In this document: positions 39,520-48,372 of the stretch, one piece after another | Layout of the letters: every line of letters starts with the position of its first letter | Position numbering within the stretch: the first letter of the stretch is position 1 | Assembly (NCBI RefSeq): GCF_030386795.1 | Contig: NZ_JANUQM010000008.1 | Location: 186,001 to 250,000 of the forward strand | DNA from: Streptomyces sp. S.PNR 29 | GTDB taxonomy: Bacteria > Actinomycetota > Actinomycetes > Streptomycetales > Streptomycetaceae | Length of the DNA: 64,000 nt | Reading direction: 5' to 3' | Notes under the pieces: model-generated | Databases searched by the model: none | Seen by the model: the letters and a program-made list of their open reading frames with translations, nothing else | Told to the model about the DNA's origin: nothing | Translations under genes and position numbers: made by a program

Positions 39520-41955
39520 ATGATGCAATCGGGAACCACCGGGGACGAGCCGGCGGCATCGCCGGTGCAGGCCGACGGCGAGGCGACCACGGCCAGAGCC
39601 GTCGTGGACGCACACGGCATGGTGACCGGGTGGAGCGAAGGCGCACGACGGCTGGTGGGCTATCACGCGTCGGAGGTCGCGGGCCGGCCCGCCGCGGTGC
39701 TGCTCGCCGACGAGCTGCCCGCTGCCACGCTGCGATCCATCGTGGAACTGCGCCGGTGGAACGGCACAGTGAACCTTCGCCACAGGGATGGCCACCTCGT
39801 CCCCGTGAGTCTGCTGGCCCACCGCCGCATGCAGGGCCCCTCCGGCGACGGCGACGGCCATGAGTGGCTTCTCGTCTCGCCGGTGGCCCGCTCCCATGCG
39901 GAGCCCGACGAGGACGGTCTGCTCGGCTGGTCGCTCACCCAGTCCCCGTGCACCATGGCCCTCTACGACACCGGGCTGCGGCTACTGCGGGTCAACGCGG
40001 ACATGGAACGCGTGATGGGCCTGTCGGAGGCCGAGATGCGCGGGCTGAGGGTGTCGGAGATCGTCCTCGACGCGGAGAGCGACCGCACCGAGCACCTGAT
40101 GCGGCGGGTCCTGGAGACCGGTGAACGGCAGCATCTGCGGGCGACCCTGCAGTTGGCAGGCAGTCAGCGGGAAAGTCTGTGGTCGGTGTCGCTGGCGCCG
40201 GTGCGGGACCCCGACGGCACCGTCCAGGGCGTCCTGCTGTCCGCGCACAACATGACAGACGAGCACCTGGCCCGGCAGCGGCTCGCCCTGATCGCCGAGG
40301 CCGGGGTCCGTATCGGCACCACCCTCGACCTGGCCCGCACCGCTCAGGAACTGGCCGATGTCGCCGTCGGGCAGCTCGCGGACTTCGTCACCGTGGACCT
40401 GCTCCCCGACATAGACGACGACCAGGAACTGCGCGCCACGACGCTGGCCGACCCGGTCATGCTGCGCCGTGTGGCCAACCAGTCGGTTCTGCCGGGGTGC
40501 CCCGAAGCCGTGGTCGCGCTGGGCACGGTCGCCGTCTACCCGGCCACCTCACCCGCGGCCGAATGCCTGGCCTCGGGACAGCCCTCGATCCATCAGGTGA
40601 CCCGGGCCGGGATGGCCAGGTGGGCGAACGAAGCTCCGGATCGGGCGGAACGCATGCGACGGTTCGGCTTCCACTCGGTCCTGGCGGTGCCCATGCGTGC
40701 CCGCGGCATCACGCTCGGCGTGGCCACCTTCTCCCGGCACCGGCGTGCGGACCCCTTCGAGCAGGACGACCTGCTGCTGGCGGCGGAGATCACCGCCCGA
40801 GCCGCCCTGAGCATCGACAACGCCCGCCGCTACACCCGGGAGCGCACCACCGCGCTGACCCTGCAGAGCAGCCTGCTGCCGCAGCGGCTGCCCCGGCAAC
40901 CCGCGGTCGAGGTCGCCTCACGCTATCTGCCGGCCAGCGCGCAGGTCGGCGTGGGAGGCGACTGGTTCGACGTCATCCCGCTGTCCGGCGCCCGGGTGGC
41001 CCTCGTCGTCGGCGACGTCGTGGGGCACGGGATTCAAGCCTCGGCCTCCATGGGACGGCTGCGCACCGCCGTGCGCACCCTGGCCGATGTCGACCTGCCG
41101 CCCGACGAACTCATGACACACCTGGACGATCTGGTGAACCGGCTGTCGGCCGAGGCCGGGGAGCCACCCGGCAGCGCCGCCGACATCGGCGCCACCTGCC
41201 TGTACGCCGTCTACGACCCGGTCAGCCGACGCTGCTGCCTGGCACGCGCGGGCCATCCGGCGCCGGTCCTGCTCACCCCCGGCAGCGAGCCACAGCTCCT
41301 CGACCTTCCCGCCGGGCCCCCACTCGGCCTGGGCGGTCTGCCGTTCGAATCGACCGAGATCGAGCTGCCCGAGGGCAGCCTGCTCGCGCTGTACACCGAT
41401 GGTCTCATCGAGGAGCGTGGCCGCGACCTCGACGACGGGATCGACGCCCTGCTTCAGGTGCTGGCCCGGGCGGGGCCCTCCTTGGAGAGCACCTGCGACA
41501 CCGTGCTGCAGGCGCTGCTCCCGGACCGCGCGGCCGACGACGTGGCACTGCTGCTGGCCCGGACGCACGCCCTGGATTCGGCCCACGTGGCCGCCTGGGA
41601 CGTACCGCCGGAACCGTCCGCGGTCGCCGACATCCGCGGCAGGGTCGGCCGGCAGTTGCAGGAATGGGGCCTTGGGGACGCCATCTTCGTCACCGAGCTG
41701 CTGGTCAGCGAACTGGTCACCAACGCCATCCGGCACGCCGAGCCACCCATCGAACTGCGCCTCATACTGGACCGTCACCTGATCTGCGAGGTGACCGACG
41801 CCAGCAGCACCGCGCCGCACCTCCGCCGAGCCCGCGTCTACGACGAGGGCGGGCGTGGCCTGCTTCTGGTCGCCCAGCTCAGCCGGAGCTGGGGCACCCG
41901 CCACACGCACCGCGGAAAGACCATCTGGGCGGAGCAGGCGCTGCCGACCGGCTGA
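39520..41955 (+). CDS. PAS-PAS-GAF SpoIIE phosphatase with C-terminal HATPase domain
   Basis: An 811-aa sensor phosphatase. Two PAS domains (about residues 25-120 and 130-245, with HGMVTGWSEGARRLVGY and NADMERVMGLSEAEMRG), a GAF domain (about 255-440), the PP2C domain (about 455-680) with GGDWFD, GDVVGHG, ALYTDGLIEE and DDVALLLA, then a HATPase_c domain (about 700-811) with VSELVTNAIRHAEP and GGRGLLLVAQLS. Domain order resembles the phosphatase at 25914 but the sensors differ. Start: an in-frame ATG also exists at 39463, but it overlaps AT-rich promoter-like DNA, so I prefer 39520. Confidence 0.88.
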   Translation: MMQSGTTGDEPAASPVQADGEATTARAVVDAHGMVTGWSEGARRLVGYHASEVAGRPAAVLLADELPAATLRSIVELRRWNGTVNLRHRDGHLVPVSLLAHRRMQGPSGDGDGHEWLLVSPVARSHAEPDEDGLLGWSLTQSPCTMALYDTGLRLLRVNADMERVMGLSEAEMRGLRVSEIVLDAESDRTEHLMRRVLETGERQHLRATLQLAGSQRESLWSVSLAPVRDPDGTVQGVLLSAHNMTDEHLARQRLALIAEAGVRIGTTLDLARTAQELADVAVGQLADFVTVDLLPDIDDDQELRATTLADPVMLRRVANQSVLPGCPEAVVALGTVAVYPATSPAAECLASGQPSIHQVTRAGMARWANEAPDRAERMRRFGFHSVLAVPMRARGITLGVATFSRHRRADPFEQDDLLLAAEITARAALSIDNARRYTRERTTALTLQSSLLPQRLPRQPAVEVASRYLPASAQVGVGGDWFDVIPLSGARVALVVGDVVGHGIQASASMGRLRTAVRTLADVDLPPDELMTHLDDLVNRLSAEAGEPPGSAADIGATCLYAVYDPVSRRCCLARAGHPAPVLLTPGSEPQLLDLPAGPPLGLGGLPFESTEIELPEGSLLALYTDGLIEERGRDLDDGIDALLQVLARAGPSLESTCDTVLQALLPDRAADDVALLLARTHALDSAHVAAWDVPPEPSAVADIRGRVGRQLQEWGLGDAIFVTELLVSELVTNAIRHAEPPIELRLILDRHLICEVTDASSTAPHLRRARVYDEGGRGLLLVAQLSRSWGTRHTHRGKTIWAEQALPTG

Positions 41956-42129
41956 CGCGTCAGCGGCACCCCCGCACCCTTGTAGCGCATTAATCCGTTG
42001 TGGCCGCACCTCTCGGTCTGCTGCACTGCACGAGACCAGCCGTCGAAGAGCCGAGGAGCTCAAGGATGCGTGCACCGTTCATGTCCCCCCAGGCAGCAAT
42101 GGCCCCCTCCCCGAAGGACATGACGGTTC

Positions 42130-44100
42130 GTGCACGTGCTCAACTTGGGCATTCTCGCGCATGTCGACGCAGGTAAGACCAGCCTGACCGAACGGCTGCT
42201 GCACACGGTCGGCGTGATCGACGAGGTCGGCAGCGTCGACGACGGAAACACTCAGACCGACTCGCTCGCGCTGGAGCGGCAGCGCGGCATCACCATCAAG
42301 TCCGCCGTGGTCTCGTTCCCCCTCGACGGCGTGACGGTCAACCTCATCGACACCCCCGGCCACCCGGACTTCATCGCCGAGGTGGAACGCGTGCTCGGTG
42401 TGCTCGACGGCGTCGTGCTGGTGGTCTCCGCCGTGGAGGGCGTGCAGGCGCAGACCCGCGTCCTGATGCGCACGCTGCGGCGGCTGCGCATCCCGACCCT
42501 CCTCTTCGTCAACAAGATCGACCGGCGCGGTGCGCGCTACGAGGGCATGCTGCCCACCGTCGCCGAGCGGCTCACGGCGGCGATCGTGCCGATGGGCACC
42601 GTCACCGGCGCCGGAACGAGCGACGCCCGCTTCACCCCGGGGCTCGCTCCGGTCGCGCTCGACGTCCTCGCCGACCACGACGACGGCCTGCTGTCCGCCT
42701 ACGTCGAGGGCACCGTCACCGGCGACCTGCTCCACGCGGCCCTCGCCGCCCAGACCCGGCAGGCCCTCGTGCACCCCGTGTACGGCGGCTCCGCCCTCAC
42801 GGGCGCGGGCGTGGACGCGCTGCTCGCCGGCATCAGGGACCTGCTGCCCGCCGCCGGCGGCGACCCCGGCGGCCCGGTCTCCGGCACGGTGTTCAAGGTC
42901 GAACGTGGACCGGCGGGGGAGAAGGTGGCGTACGCGCGGATGTTCTCCGGAACGCTGCGGGTGCGCGACCGCGTCCCGTTCGGGGACGCCGGCGCCGAGG
43001 GCAAGGTCACCGCGATCAGCGTCTTCGACCGGGGCACGCAGGTCGCGCGGGACGCGGTCGGCGCGGGCCGGATCGCCAGGCTGTGGGGCCTGACCGACAT
43101 CCGGATCGGTGACGCCGTCGGCCGCCCGCGGAAGGCGTACGAGCACTTCTTCGCGCCGCCGACCCTGGAGACCGTCGTGGTACCCGGCCCGGGCGTGGAC
43201 AACAGGGCCCTGCACCTCGCCCTCACCCAGCTCGCCGAGCAGGACCCGCTGATCGGCCTGCGGTACGACGAGGTGCGGCAGGAGATCTCCGTGTCCCTCT
43301 ACGGCGAGGTGCAGAAGGAGGTCGTCCAGTCCACCCTCGCCGACGAGTACGGGCTCGACGTCGGCTTCCGCGAGACCACCCCCCTGTGCATCGAACGGCC
43401 CGTCGGCAGGGGAGAGGCCGTCGAGTTCAACAAGAAGGACCCCAACCCGTTCCTCGCGACGGTCGGTCTGCGCGTCGAGCCGGCGCCGGTCGGCTCCGGA
43501 GTCGGCTTCCGCCTGGAGGTGGAGCTGGGCTCCATGCCGTACGCCTTCTTCAAGGCCGTCGAGGACACCGTGCGGACCACGCTCGCCCAGGGCCTGAACG
43601 GCTGGCAGGTCACCGACTGCACGGTCACCATGACCCACAGCGGCTACTCGCCCCGGCAGAGCCATGCCCACCAGGGCTTCGACAAGAGCATGTCCAGCAC
43701 CGGCGCCGACTTCCGCGGTCTGACCCCGCTGGTCCTGATCGAGGCGCTGCGGCGGGCGGGCACCCGGGTCCACGAGCCCATGCACCGCTTCCGGATCGAG
43801 GCCCCGGTGGACACCCTCGGCGCCCTCCTGCCGGTACTGGCCTCACTGACGGCCGTACCGCACACCACCGAGACCCGGGGCGATACCTGCCTCCTGGAGG
43901 GCTCGGTGCCCGCGGCCCGGGTGCACGAGCTGGAGCAGCGGCTGCCGGGGCTCACCCGCGGCGAGGGCGAGCTGGAGAGCACCTTCGACCACTATGCGCC
44001 AGTCACGCACGGCACGGTTCCACAGCGGCCGCGCACCGACCACAACCCGCTGAACAGGAAGGAGTACCTGTTGAACGTGACACGCCGGACGGGCGGGTGA
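42130..44100 (+). CDS. TetM/OtrA-type ribosomal protection GTPase
   Basis: A 656-aa translational GTPase like EF-G. It has G-domain motifs AHVDAGKTSLTE, RGITIKS, DTPGHPDF and NKIDR, then the EF-G-like domains II-V. Length and domain IV (HSGYSPRQSHAHQGFDKSMSS) match the tetracycline ribosomal protection family such as OtrA and TetM rather than housekeeping EF-G. Likely releases tetracycline-type inhibitors from the ribosome; activity is inferred. GTG start. No tetracycline biosynthesis genes are nearby, so it is a chromosomal stand-alone gene here. Confidence 0.88.
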   Translation: MHVLNLGILAHVDAGKTSLTERLLHTVGVIDEVGSVDDGNTQTDSLALERQRGITIKSAVVSFPLDGVTVNLIDTPGHPDFIAEVERVLGVLDGVVLVVSAVEGVQAQTRVLMRTLRRLRIPTLLFVNKIDRRGARYEGMLPTVAERLTAAIVPMGTVTGAGTSDARFTPGLAPVALDVLADHDDGLLSAYVEGTVTGDLLHAALAAQTRQALVHPVYGGSALTGAGVDALLAGIRDLLPAAGGDPGGPVSGTVFKVERGPAGEKVAYARMFSGTLRVRDRVPFGDAGAEGKVTAISVFDRGTQVARDAVGAGRIARLWGLTDIRIGDAVGRPRKAYEHFFAPPTLETVVVPGPGVDNRALHLALTQLAEQDPLIGLRYDEVRQEISVSLYGEVQKEVVQSTLADEYGLDVGFRETTPLCIERPVGRGEAVEFNKKDPNPFLATVGLRVEPAPVGSGVGFRLEVELGSMPYAFFKAVEDTVRTTLAQGLNGWQVTDCTVTMTHSGYSPRQSHAHQGFDKSMSSTGADFRGLTPLVLIEALRRAGTRVHEPMHRFRIEAPVDTLGALLPVLASLTAVPHTTETRGDTCLLEGSVPAARVHELEQRLPGLTRGEGELESTFDHYAPVTHGTVPQRPRTDHNPLNRKEYLLNVTRRTGG

Positions 44101-44125
44101 GGCATACGGGGTGGCCGAGAGGGAA

Positions 44126-44141
44126 CTTACTCCAGAGTCAG
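44126..44141. promoter_or_regulatory. Candidate TetR operator before the GH5 gene
   Basis: CTTACT-CCAG-AGTCAG is a near-perfect inverted repeat (one mismatch), 41 bp before the GH5 start and just upstream of a -35-like TTGACG (44147-44152). It has the same 6-4-6 layout and the same preceding GAA as the palindrome at 47387. Confidence 0.65.
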
Positions 44142-44182
44142 GGGTGTTGACGGTGTCCTGATATCGCCGGACTGTAGTGGAC

Positions 44183-46042
44183 ATGCCGACTATACGAGCG
44201 CGTCTGCTGGTTGTCCTGGCTGTCCTCTTCGGCTCCCTGTCGGTGGCGGGCGTCCCACCCGCCACCGCCGCGCCCCCTCCCGGCTCCCTCTGGTTCGACG
44301 ACCCGACCGTGAGGGTGCAGAACGGCCGCTTCACCGACGGCTTCGGCCGTGAGGTCGTACTGCGGGGCTACAACGTCTCCGGCGAGACCAAGCTGGCGGA
44401 GAACGGCGGTCTGCCCTTCGCCTCGGTCGCCGACGCGAAGAAGTCGGCGACCGCGCTGCGCGCCCTCGGCGGCGGCAACGCGGTCCGCTTCCTGCTGTCC
44501 TGGGCGTACGCCGAACCCGTGCGCGGTCAGGTCGACACCGCGTACCTGGACGCCGCCACCGCGCAGATGCGCGCCTTCCTCGACGTCGGCATCCGTGTCT
44601 ACCCCGAATTCCACCAGGACCTCTTCTCCCGGTACCTCTTCGACGCCGACAGCTGGTACACGGGCGACGGCGCCCCCAAGTGGGCCGTGGACGCCGGTGA
44701 CTACCCGGACGAGTTCTGCGGGATCTGCCTGTTCTGGGGCCAGAACATCACCCAGAACGAGGCCGTGAAGCGGGCGGCGCACGACTTCTGGCACAACGCC
44801 CGCGGGGTGCAGGACGCCTTCCTCACCACCGCCGGGAAGACCATGGCGTACATCGAACAGCACGTCGGCGCCGATCAGTTCAAGGGGATCGTCGGCTTCG
44901 ACCCCTACAACGAGCCGCACCCCGGCAGCTACGACTCCGGTCAGACCAGCCGCACCTGGGAGCGGGACGTGCTGTGGCCGTTCTACGAGCGGTTCCGGGC
45001 GCGCATGGACGCGGCCGGCTGGCAGGACAAGCCCGCCTTGGTGGAGCCCAACGTCTTCTGGAACGCCAACCTCGACTTCCAGAAGCAGGAGGGCGGCCTG
45101 CTGGACGCCGGCAAGCTCGGCCCGCGCTATGCCTTCAACACCCACTTCTACGACCAGAAGGCCATCTCCGGCGTCTTCATGTGGGGCAAGGCGCAGGACG
45201 GCCAGTACGCGAACGACTTCGGCACGGTCCGCGACCGGGCCGCCGCCGCGCAGACGGCCGCCGTCGTCAGCGAGTTCGGTCATCCGCTCGCGGGCAATGT
45301 CTCCGACAAGGCGCCGACCGTCCTCAAAGCGATGTACCAGGCCCTCGACTCCCGTCTGCCGGGAGCGCGTTGGTGGTCCGACCCGGCCTCGTCCGGACCG
45401 GTGCTCTCCGCTTCCCAGTGGCACTGGGACATCTACAGCGGACGCCACCACGAGCTCATGAACGGCAACCCCGACAAGGTGCAGACCGCGGGCGACGCCT
45501 GGAACGACGAGGACTTCTCGGCCGTACGCCTCGACGACTCCGGGAAGGCGACGCTGCGTCAGGACGCGCGGCTGCTGGACCGGCTCTACCCGAGCGCCAC
45601 GGCCGGGACGACGGTCGCCTTCACGTACGAGGACCGGTCCCGGGACGGCTCGACGACCCTGACCTGGAACCCGGTGCCGAGTTCCCTGCCGAACGTGGCG
45701 CGGCTGGTGGGCTCCGGCCAGTACGGGCTGCTGCTGTGGCGCTCGGGCGAGGGGTCGGCGCCCACCGAACTGCACCTGCCGGCGTCCTTCCCGGCCTCGG
45801 GGACGACGGTCGTCTCCGACCTGGGCGCGGTGCACGCCCCGCCGTCGTACACGTCGGCGACGCCGGTCGCCGTGGCCTTGGAACCGGGCGACACGGGAAG
45901 CCGCCGCCTGCTGCTCACCGACAAGGACACCGGTGTCCTGCACTACGCGCTGGTGACCAACGGCGCGACGGCTCCCTCGGCGGACCTGCTGGACGCGGCC
46001 CGCGCGGAGCTGGCCGCGTGGTCCGCCAAGGCCGTCAGCTAG
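44183..46042 (+). CDS. Secreted GH5 glycosidase, endoglycosylceramidase-like
   Basis: A 619-aa secreted enzyme. Signal peptide about residues 1-28 (LLVVLAVLFGSLSVAG). The GH5 TIM barrel (about 35-420) shows RGYNVSGETK, the acid/base site in FDPYNEPHPG, NTHFYD and the nucleophile VVSEFGHP. The Rhodococcus endoglycosylceramidases share this layout. A C-terminal beta domain (about 460-600) resembles GH5_C. It would hydrolyse a beta-glycosidic bond to a lipid or oligosaccharide; the substrate is inferred. The ATG at 44183 is used rather than the GTG at 44177. Its stop overlaps the convergent beta-propeller gene by 8 bp. Confidence 0.87.
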   Translation: MPTIRARLLVVLAVLFGSLSVAGVPPATAAPPPGSLWFDDPTVRVQNGRFTDGFGREVVLRGYNVSGETKLAENGGLPFASVADAKKSATALRALGGGNAVRFLLSWAYAEPVRGQVDTAYLDAATAQMRAFLDVGIRVYPEFHQDLFSRYLFDADSWYTGDGAPKWAVDAGDYPDEFCGICLFWGQNITQNEAVKRAAHDFWHNARGVQDAFLTTAGKTMAYIEQHVGADQFKGIVGFDPYNEPHPGSYDSGQTSRTWERDVLWPFYERFRARMDAAGWQDKPALVEPNVFWNANLDFQKQEGGLLDAGKLGPRYAFNTHFYDQKAISGVFMWGKAQDGQYANDFGTVRDRAAAAQTAAVVSEFGHPLAGNVSDKAPTVLKAMYQALDSRLPGARWWSDPASSGPVLSASQWHWDIYSGRHHELMNGNPDKVQTAGDAWNDEDFSAVRLDDSGKATLRQDARLLDRLYPSATAGTTVAFTYEDRSRDGSTTLTWNPVPSSLPNVARLVGSGQYGLLLWRSGEGSAPTELHLPASFPASGTTVVSDLGAVHAPPSYTSATPVAVALEPGDTGSRRLLLTDKDTGVLHYALVTNGATAPSADLLDAARAELAAWSAKAVS

Positions 46043-47282
46043 CGGACGGGCTCGTCCAGTTCGCCGTCACATGACCGAGACGTACGCGCTGGGGGTGGTC
46101 GCCGACCGGGACGGACACCGTCTTCTCGCCGGTGGCGAAGTCGATGGCCGTGACCTGGTCGGCGCCGCTCTCGGACACCACGCAACTCTTGCCGTCACCG
46201 CTGACGGTGGCCCAGTAGGGCTTGGCGGCGGTGACGAGCGGGCCCTGCTGGAGCGTGCCGCGGTCGACGACGGTCGCGTAGTCGTCCATCGTGCCGGCGA
46301 CGCACAGCTTGCTGCCGTCGGGGCTCATCGACAGGCCGTGGTGGCGAGAGTCGTTGACGAACGTGGTGCGGTCGTCGCTGGTCGACGGGTTCTTCGGCAG
46401 GGTCTTCGTACGGGTGATCTTGTCGGTGGCGAGGTCGTACTCGAAGAAGCCGTTGAAGAACGACACCTGGAAGTACAGCTTCGACTCGTCCGGGGAGAAC
46501 ACGGCGGGCCGGACCGCGTCGGAGTAGTCCTTCAGGCCGATCGCGTCGAGGCGTTCGCGCATGTCGATCACCTTGACCTGCTTGAACGTCGTCGCGTCCA
46601 CGACCGTGATGCGCCGGTCGCCCTTCGTCCAGTCCAGCCACGGGGCGTCGGTCTGTGTGTTCACGTCGCCGATGGCCATGTTCCAGATGTACTTGCCGTC
46701 CTTGGAGAAGATGTTCTCGTGCGGCTTGTCACCGGTGGCGAACGAGCCGAGCTGCTTGCCGGTGACGATGTCCAGCACGTGCACGGTGTTCGCGGTGGAG
46801 GCCGAGACGGCGACCTTGGTGCCGTCGGGGGAGACGGCCATGTGGTCGGAACGGTAACCCGACACGGGGAAACGCCAGTTGATCCGCCCGCTCGCCAGGT
46901 CGATGGAGACGACGTCGGCGAAGCTCGGCCGGGAGACCACCACGGACGTCCCGTCCGGTGTGGAGTACATGTCGTCGACGAACTGGTCGTGGCCCTCGCC
47001 GACGCTGTTGCGGATCGCCATGAAGTAGATCCACTTGATGGGATCGGCGTTGATCTCCGCCATCCGCTCGTCCTTGTCCGGGATGACGTCGACCCGGCCG
47101 ATGCGCGCCAAGTCCCCGGTGGACTTGATGACGTCGGCGGTGCCGTCCCAGTTGTTGCCGACGAACATGACCTCCCGCAGCGCGGCGGTGGAGTCCGCAG
47201 CGGCGGCGGTCGCGGGGACGGTGGCGGTGAGTGCGAGGGCGGCGGCTACGGAGCGAAGGTGCCTGCGTCGGAAGGCCGGCAT
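46035..47282 (-). CDS. Secreted YncE-like beta-propeller protein
   Basis: A 415-aa protein with a Tat-like signal (MPAFRRRHLRSVAAALALT, about residues 1-29) and repeated strands of a seven-bladed propeller, for example SPDGTKVAVSASTANTVHVLDIVTGKQLG and SPDGSKLCVAGTMDDYATVVD in pieces. YncE/PQQ-like propellers bind ligands or act as protein scaffolds; no catalytic site is recognised. The upstream promoter shares the CTTACT...AGTAAG operator with the divergent TetR gene. The ATG at 47282 is the start, after GAGGAGAGAG. Confidence 0.82.
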   Translation of the reverse strand: MPAFRRRHLRSVAAALALTATVPATAAAADSTAALREVMFVGNNWDGTADVIKSTGDLARIGRVDVIPDKDERMAEINADPIKWIYFMAIRNSVGEGHDQFVDDMYSTPDGTSVVVSRPSFADVVSIDLASGRINWRFPVSGYRSDHMAVSPDGTKVAVSASTANTVHVLDIVTGKQLGSFATGDKPHENIFSKDGKYIWNMAIGDVNTQTDAPWLDWTKGDRRITVVDATTFKQVKVIDMRERLDAIGLKDYSDAVRPAVFSPDESKLYFQVSFFNGFFEYDLATDKITRTKTLPKNPSTSDDRTTFVNDSRHHGLSMSPDGSKLCVAGTMDDYATVVDRGTLQQGPLVTAAKPYWATVSGDGKSCVVSESGADQVTAIDFATGEKTVSVPVGDHPQRVRLGHVTANWTSPSAS

Positions 47283-47386
47283 GGCTGCTCTCTCCTCTGG
47301 TGGCTGTATGACTGGGGCATGCCAAGGCGGTCGCGACGCCAGGGCGCGGTGCGGCAAATTCTGAACACGCGTGCTTTCAGAGTGAA

Positions 47387-47402
47387 CTTACTGCAAAGTA
47401 AG
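47387..47402. promoter_or_regulatory. Candidate TetR operator between the beta-propeller and TetR genes
   Basis: CTTACTGCAAAGTAAG is a perfect 16-bp palindrome in the divergent intergenic region, 29 bp before the TetR start and about 105 bp before the beta-propeller start. Confidence 0.75.
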
Positions 47403-47430
47403 GAAGGGGGGCCCTTCTCCACAAGACCGC

Positions 47431-48156
47431 GTGCACGACAAAATTGGCTCCTGGGTGAGGAAGGGAGGGCGCCGGGTGGCGGGCAGGCTCAGAGCGCCGA
47501 CCGGCCGCTACGGCGGCAAGTCCGCCGAGGAACGGCAGGCCGAGCGGCGTCGGCGCTTCCTGGACGCCGCGCTCCAGCTGTTCGGCGGCTCTCCCGGCTA
47601 CCGCGGCACGACCGTCGCGGCGCTCAGCGAGGCGGCGGGCCTGTCGACACGCCAGTTCTACGAGGAGTTCCGCACCCTTGAGGACGTGCTGGCCGCGCTG
47701 CATCTGCAGGTCAACGACTGGGCCGAGGAAGCGGTGGTGGAGGCGGCGGCCGGAGCGGCGGACCTGCCGCTGACCGAACGTGCCACCGCGATCTTCCGCG
47801 CATACGCCGCGAACGTCACCGGTGACCCGCGCCGCATCCGCATCACCTTCGTCGAGATCATCGGCGTCAGCCCGCGCCTGGAGGAACAGCGGCTGGCCCG
47901 CCGCGCCAGCTGGGTCGACCTCATCTGCACGGAGGCCCGGGCGGCCGCCGCCCGAGGGGAGGCGGCGCCCCGCGACTACCGGATCGCCGCGACGGCGTTC
48001 ATCGGCAGCGTCAACGGCCTGCTCCACGACTGGAGCGCCGGGTGGGTGGACGCGACGCTGGACGAGGTCGTCGACGAACTGGTCCGCCAGTTGGTGGGCA
48101 TCCTGCGGCCGCCGGGATGGCGTCCTCCGGGCGGGGTTGTCGAGGGACGGGGGTAG
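47431..48156 (+). CDS. TetR-family regulator
   Basis: A 241-aa regulator. The N-terminal HTH (about residues 35-85) contains RRRFLDAALQLFGGSPGYRGTT and STRQFYEEFRTLEDVL; a TetR_C ligand domain follows. A long basic N-terminal extension (about 30 residues) may include a misplaced start; later starts exist. It is divergent from the beta-propeller gene and probably controls it, itself and the GH5 gene via the two palindromes. The ligand is unknown. Confidence 0.88.
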   Translation: MHDKIGSWVRKGGRRVAGRLRAPTGRYGGKSAEERQAERRRRFLDAALQLFGGSPGYRGTTVAALSEAAGLSTRQFYEEFRTLEDVLAALHLQVNDWAEEAVVEAAAGAADLPLTERATAIFRAYAANVTGDPRRIRITFVEIIGVSPRLEEQRLARRASWVDLICTEARAAAARGEAAPRDYRIAATAFIGSVNGLLHDWSAGWVDATLDEVVDELVRQLVGILRPPGWRPPGGVVEGRG

Positions 48157-48372
48157 GGCGCTGGCCGGGACGCGACCGACCGGAGGAGGGACCGTCGGAA
48201 CCGGGCCGCGGCACGGCCTGCGCCGTCCGGCGCTCGCCCGACCGGCACCGCGGTGCGGAGGCCTGCGAGGCCCGTCGGCGTCCAGGCCCCGCGCCGTGGC
48301 ACGTCCTTCTCCACGCGGCCGGCGCGTTCCGGGGCCGCCCGCCGACCAGTCCGTCACCACCCGGACGGGTCA

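Noticed and set aside
48157..48372. Possible small gene between the TetR and glycosyltransferase genes
   Set aside because: Open frames here are shadows of the flanking genes and have no start site or family character.
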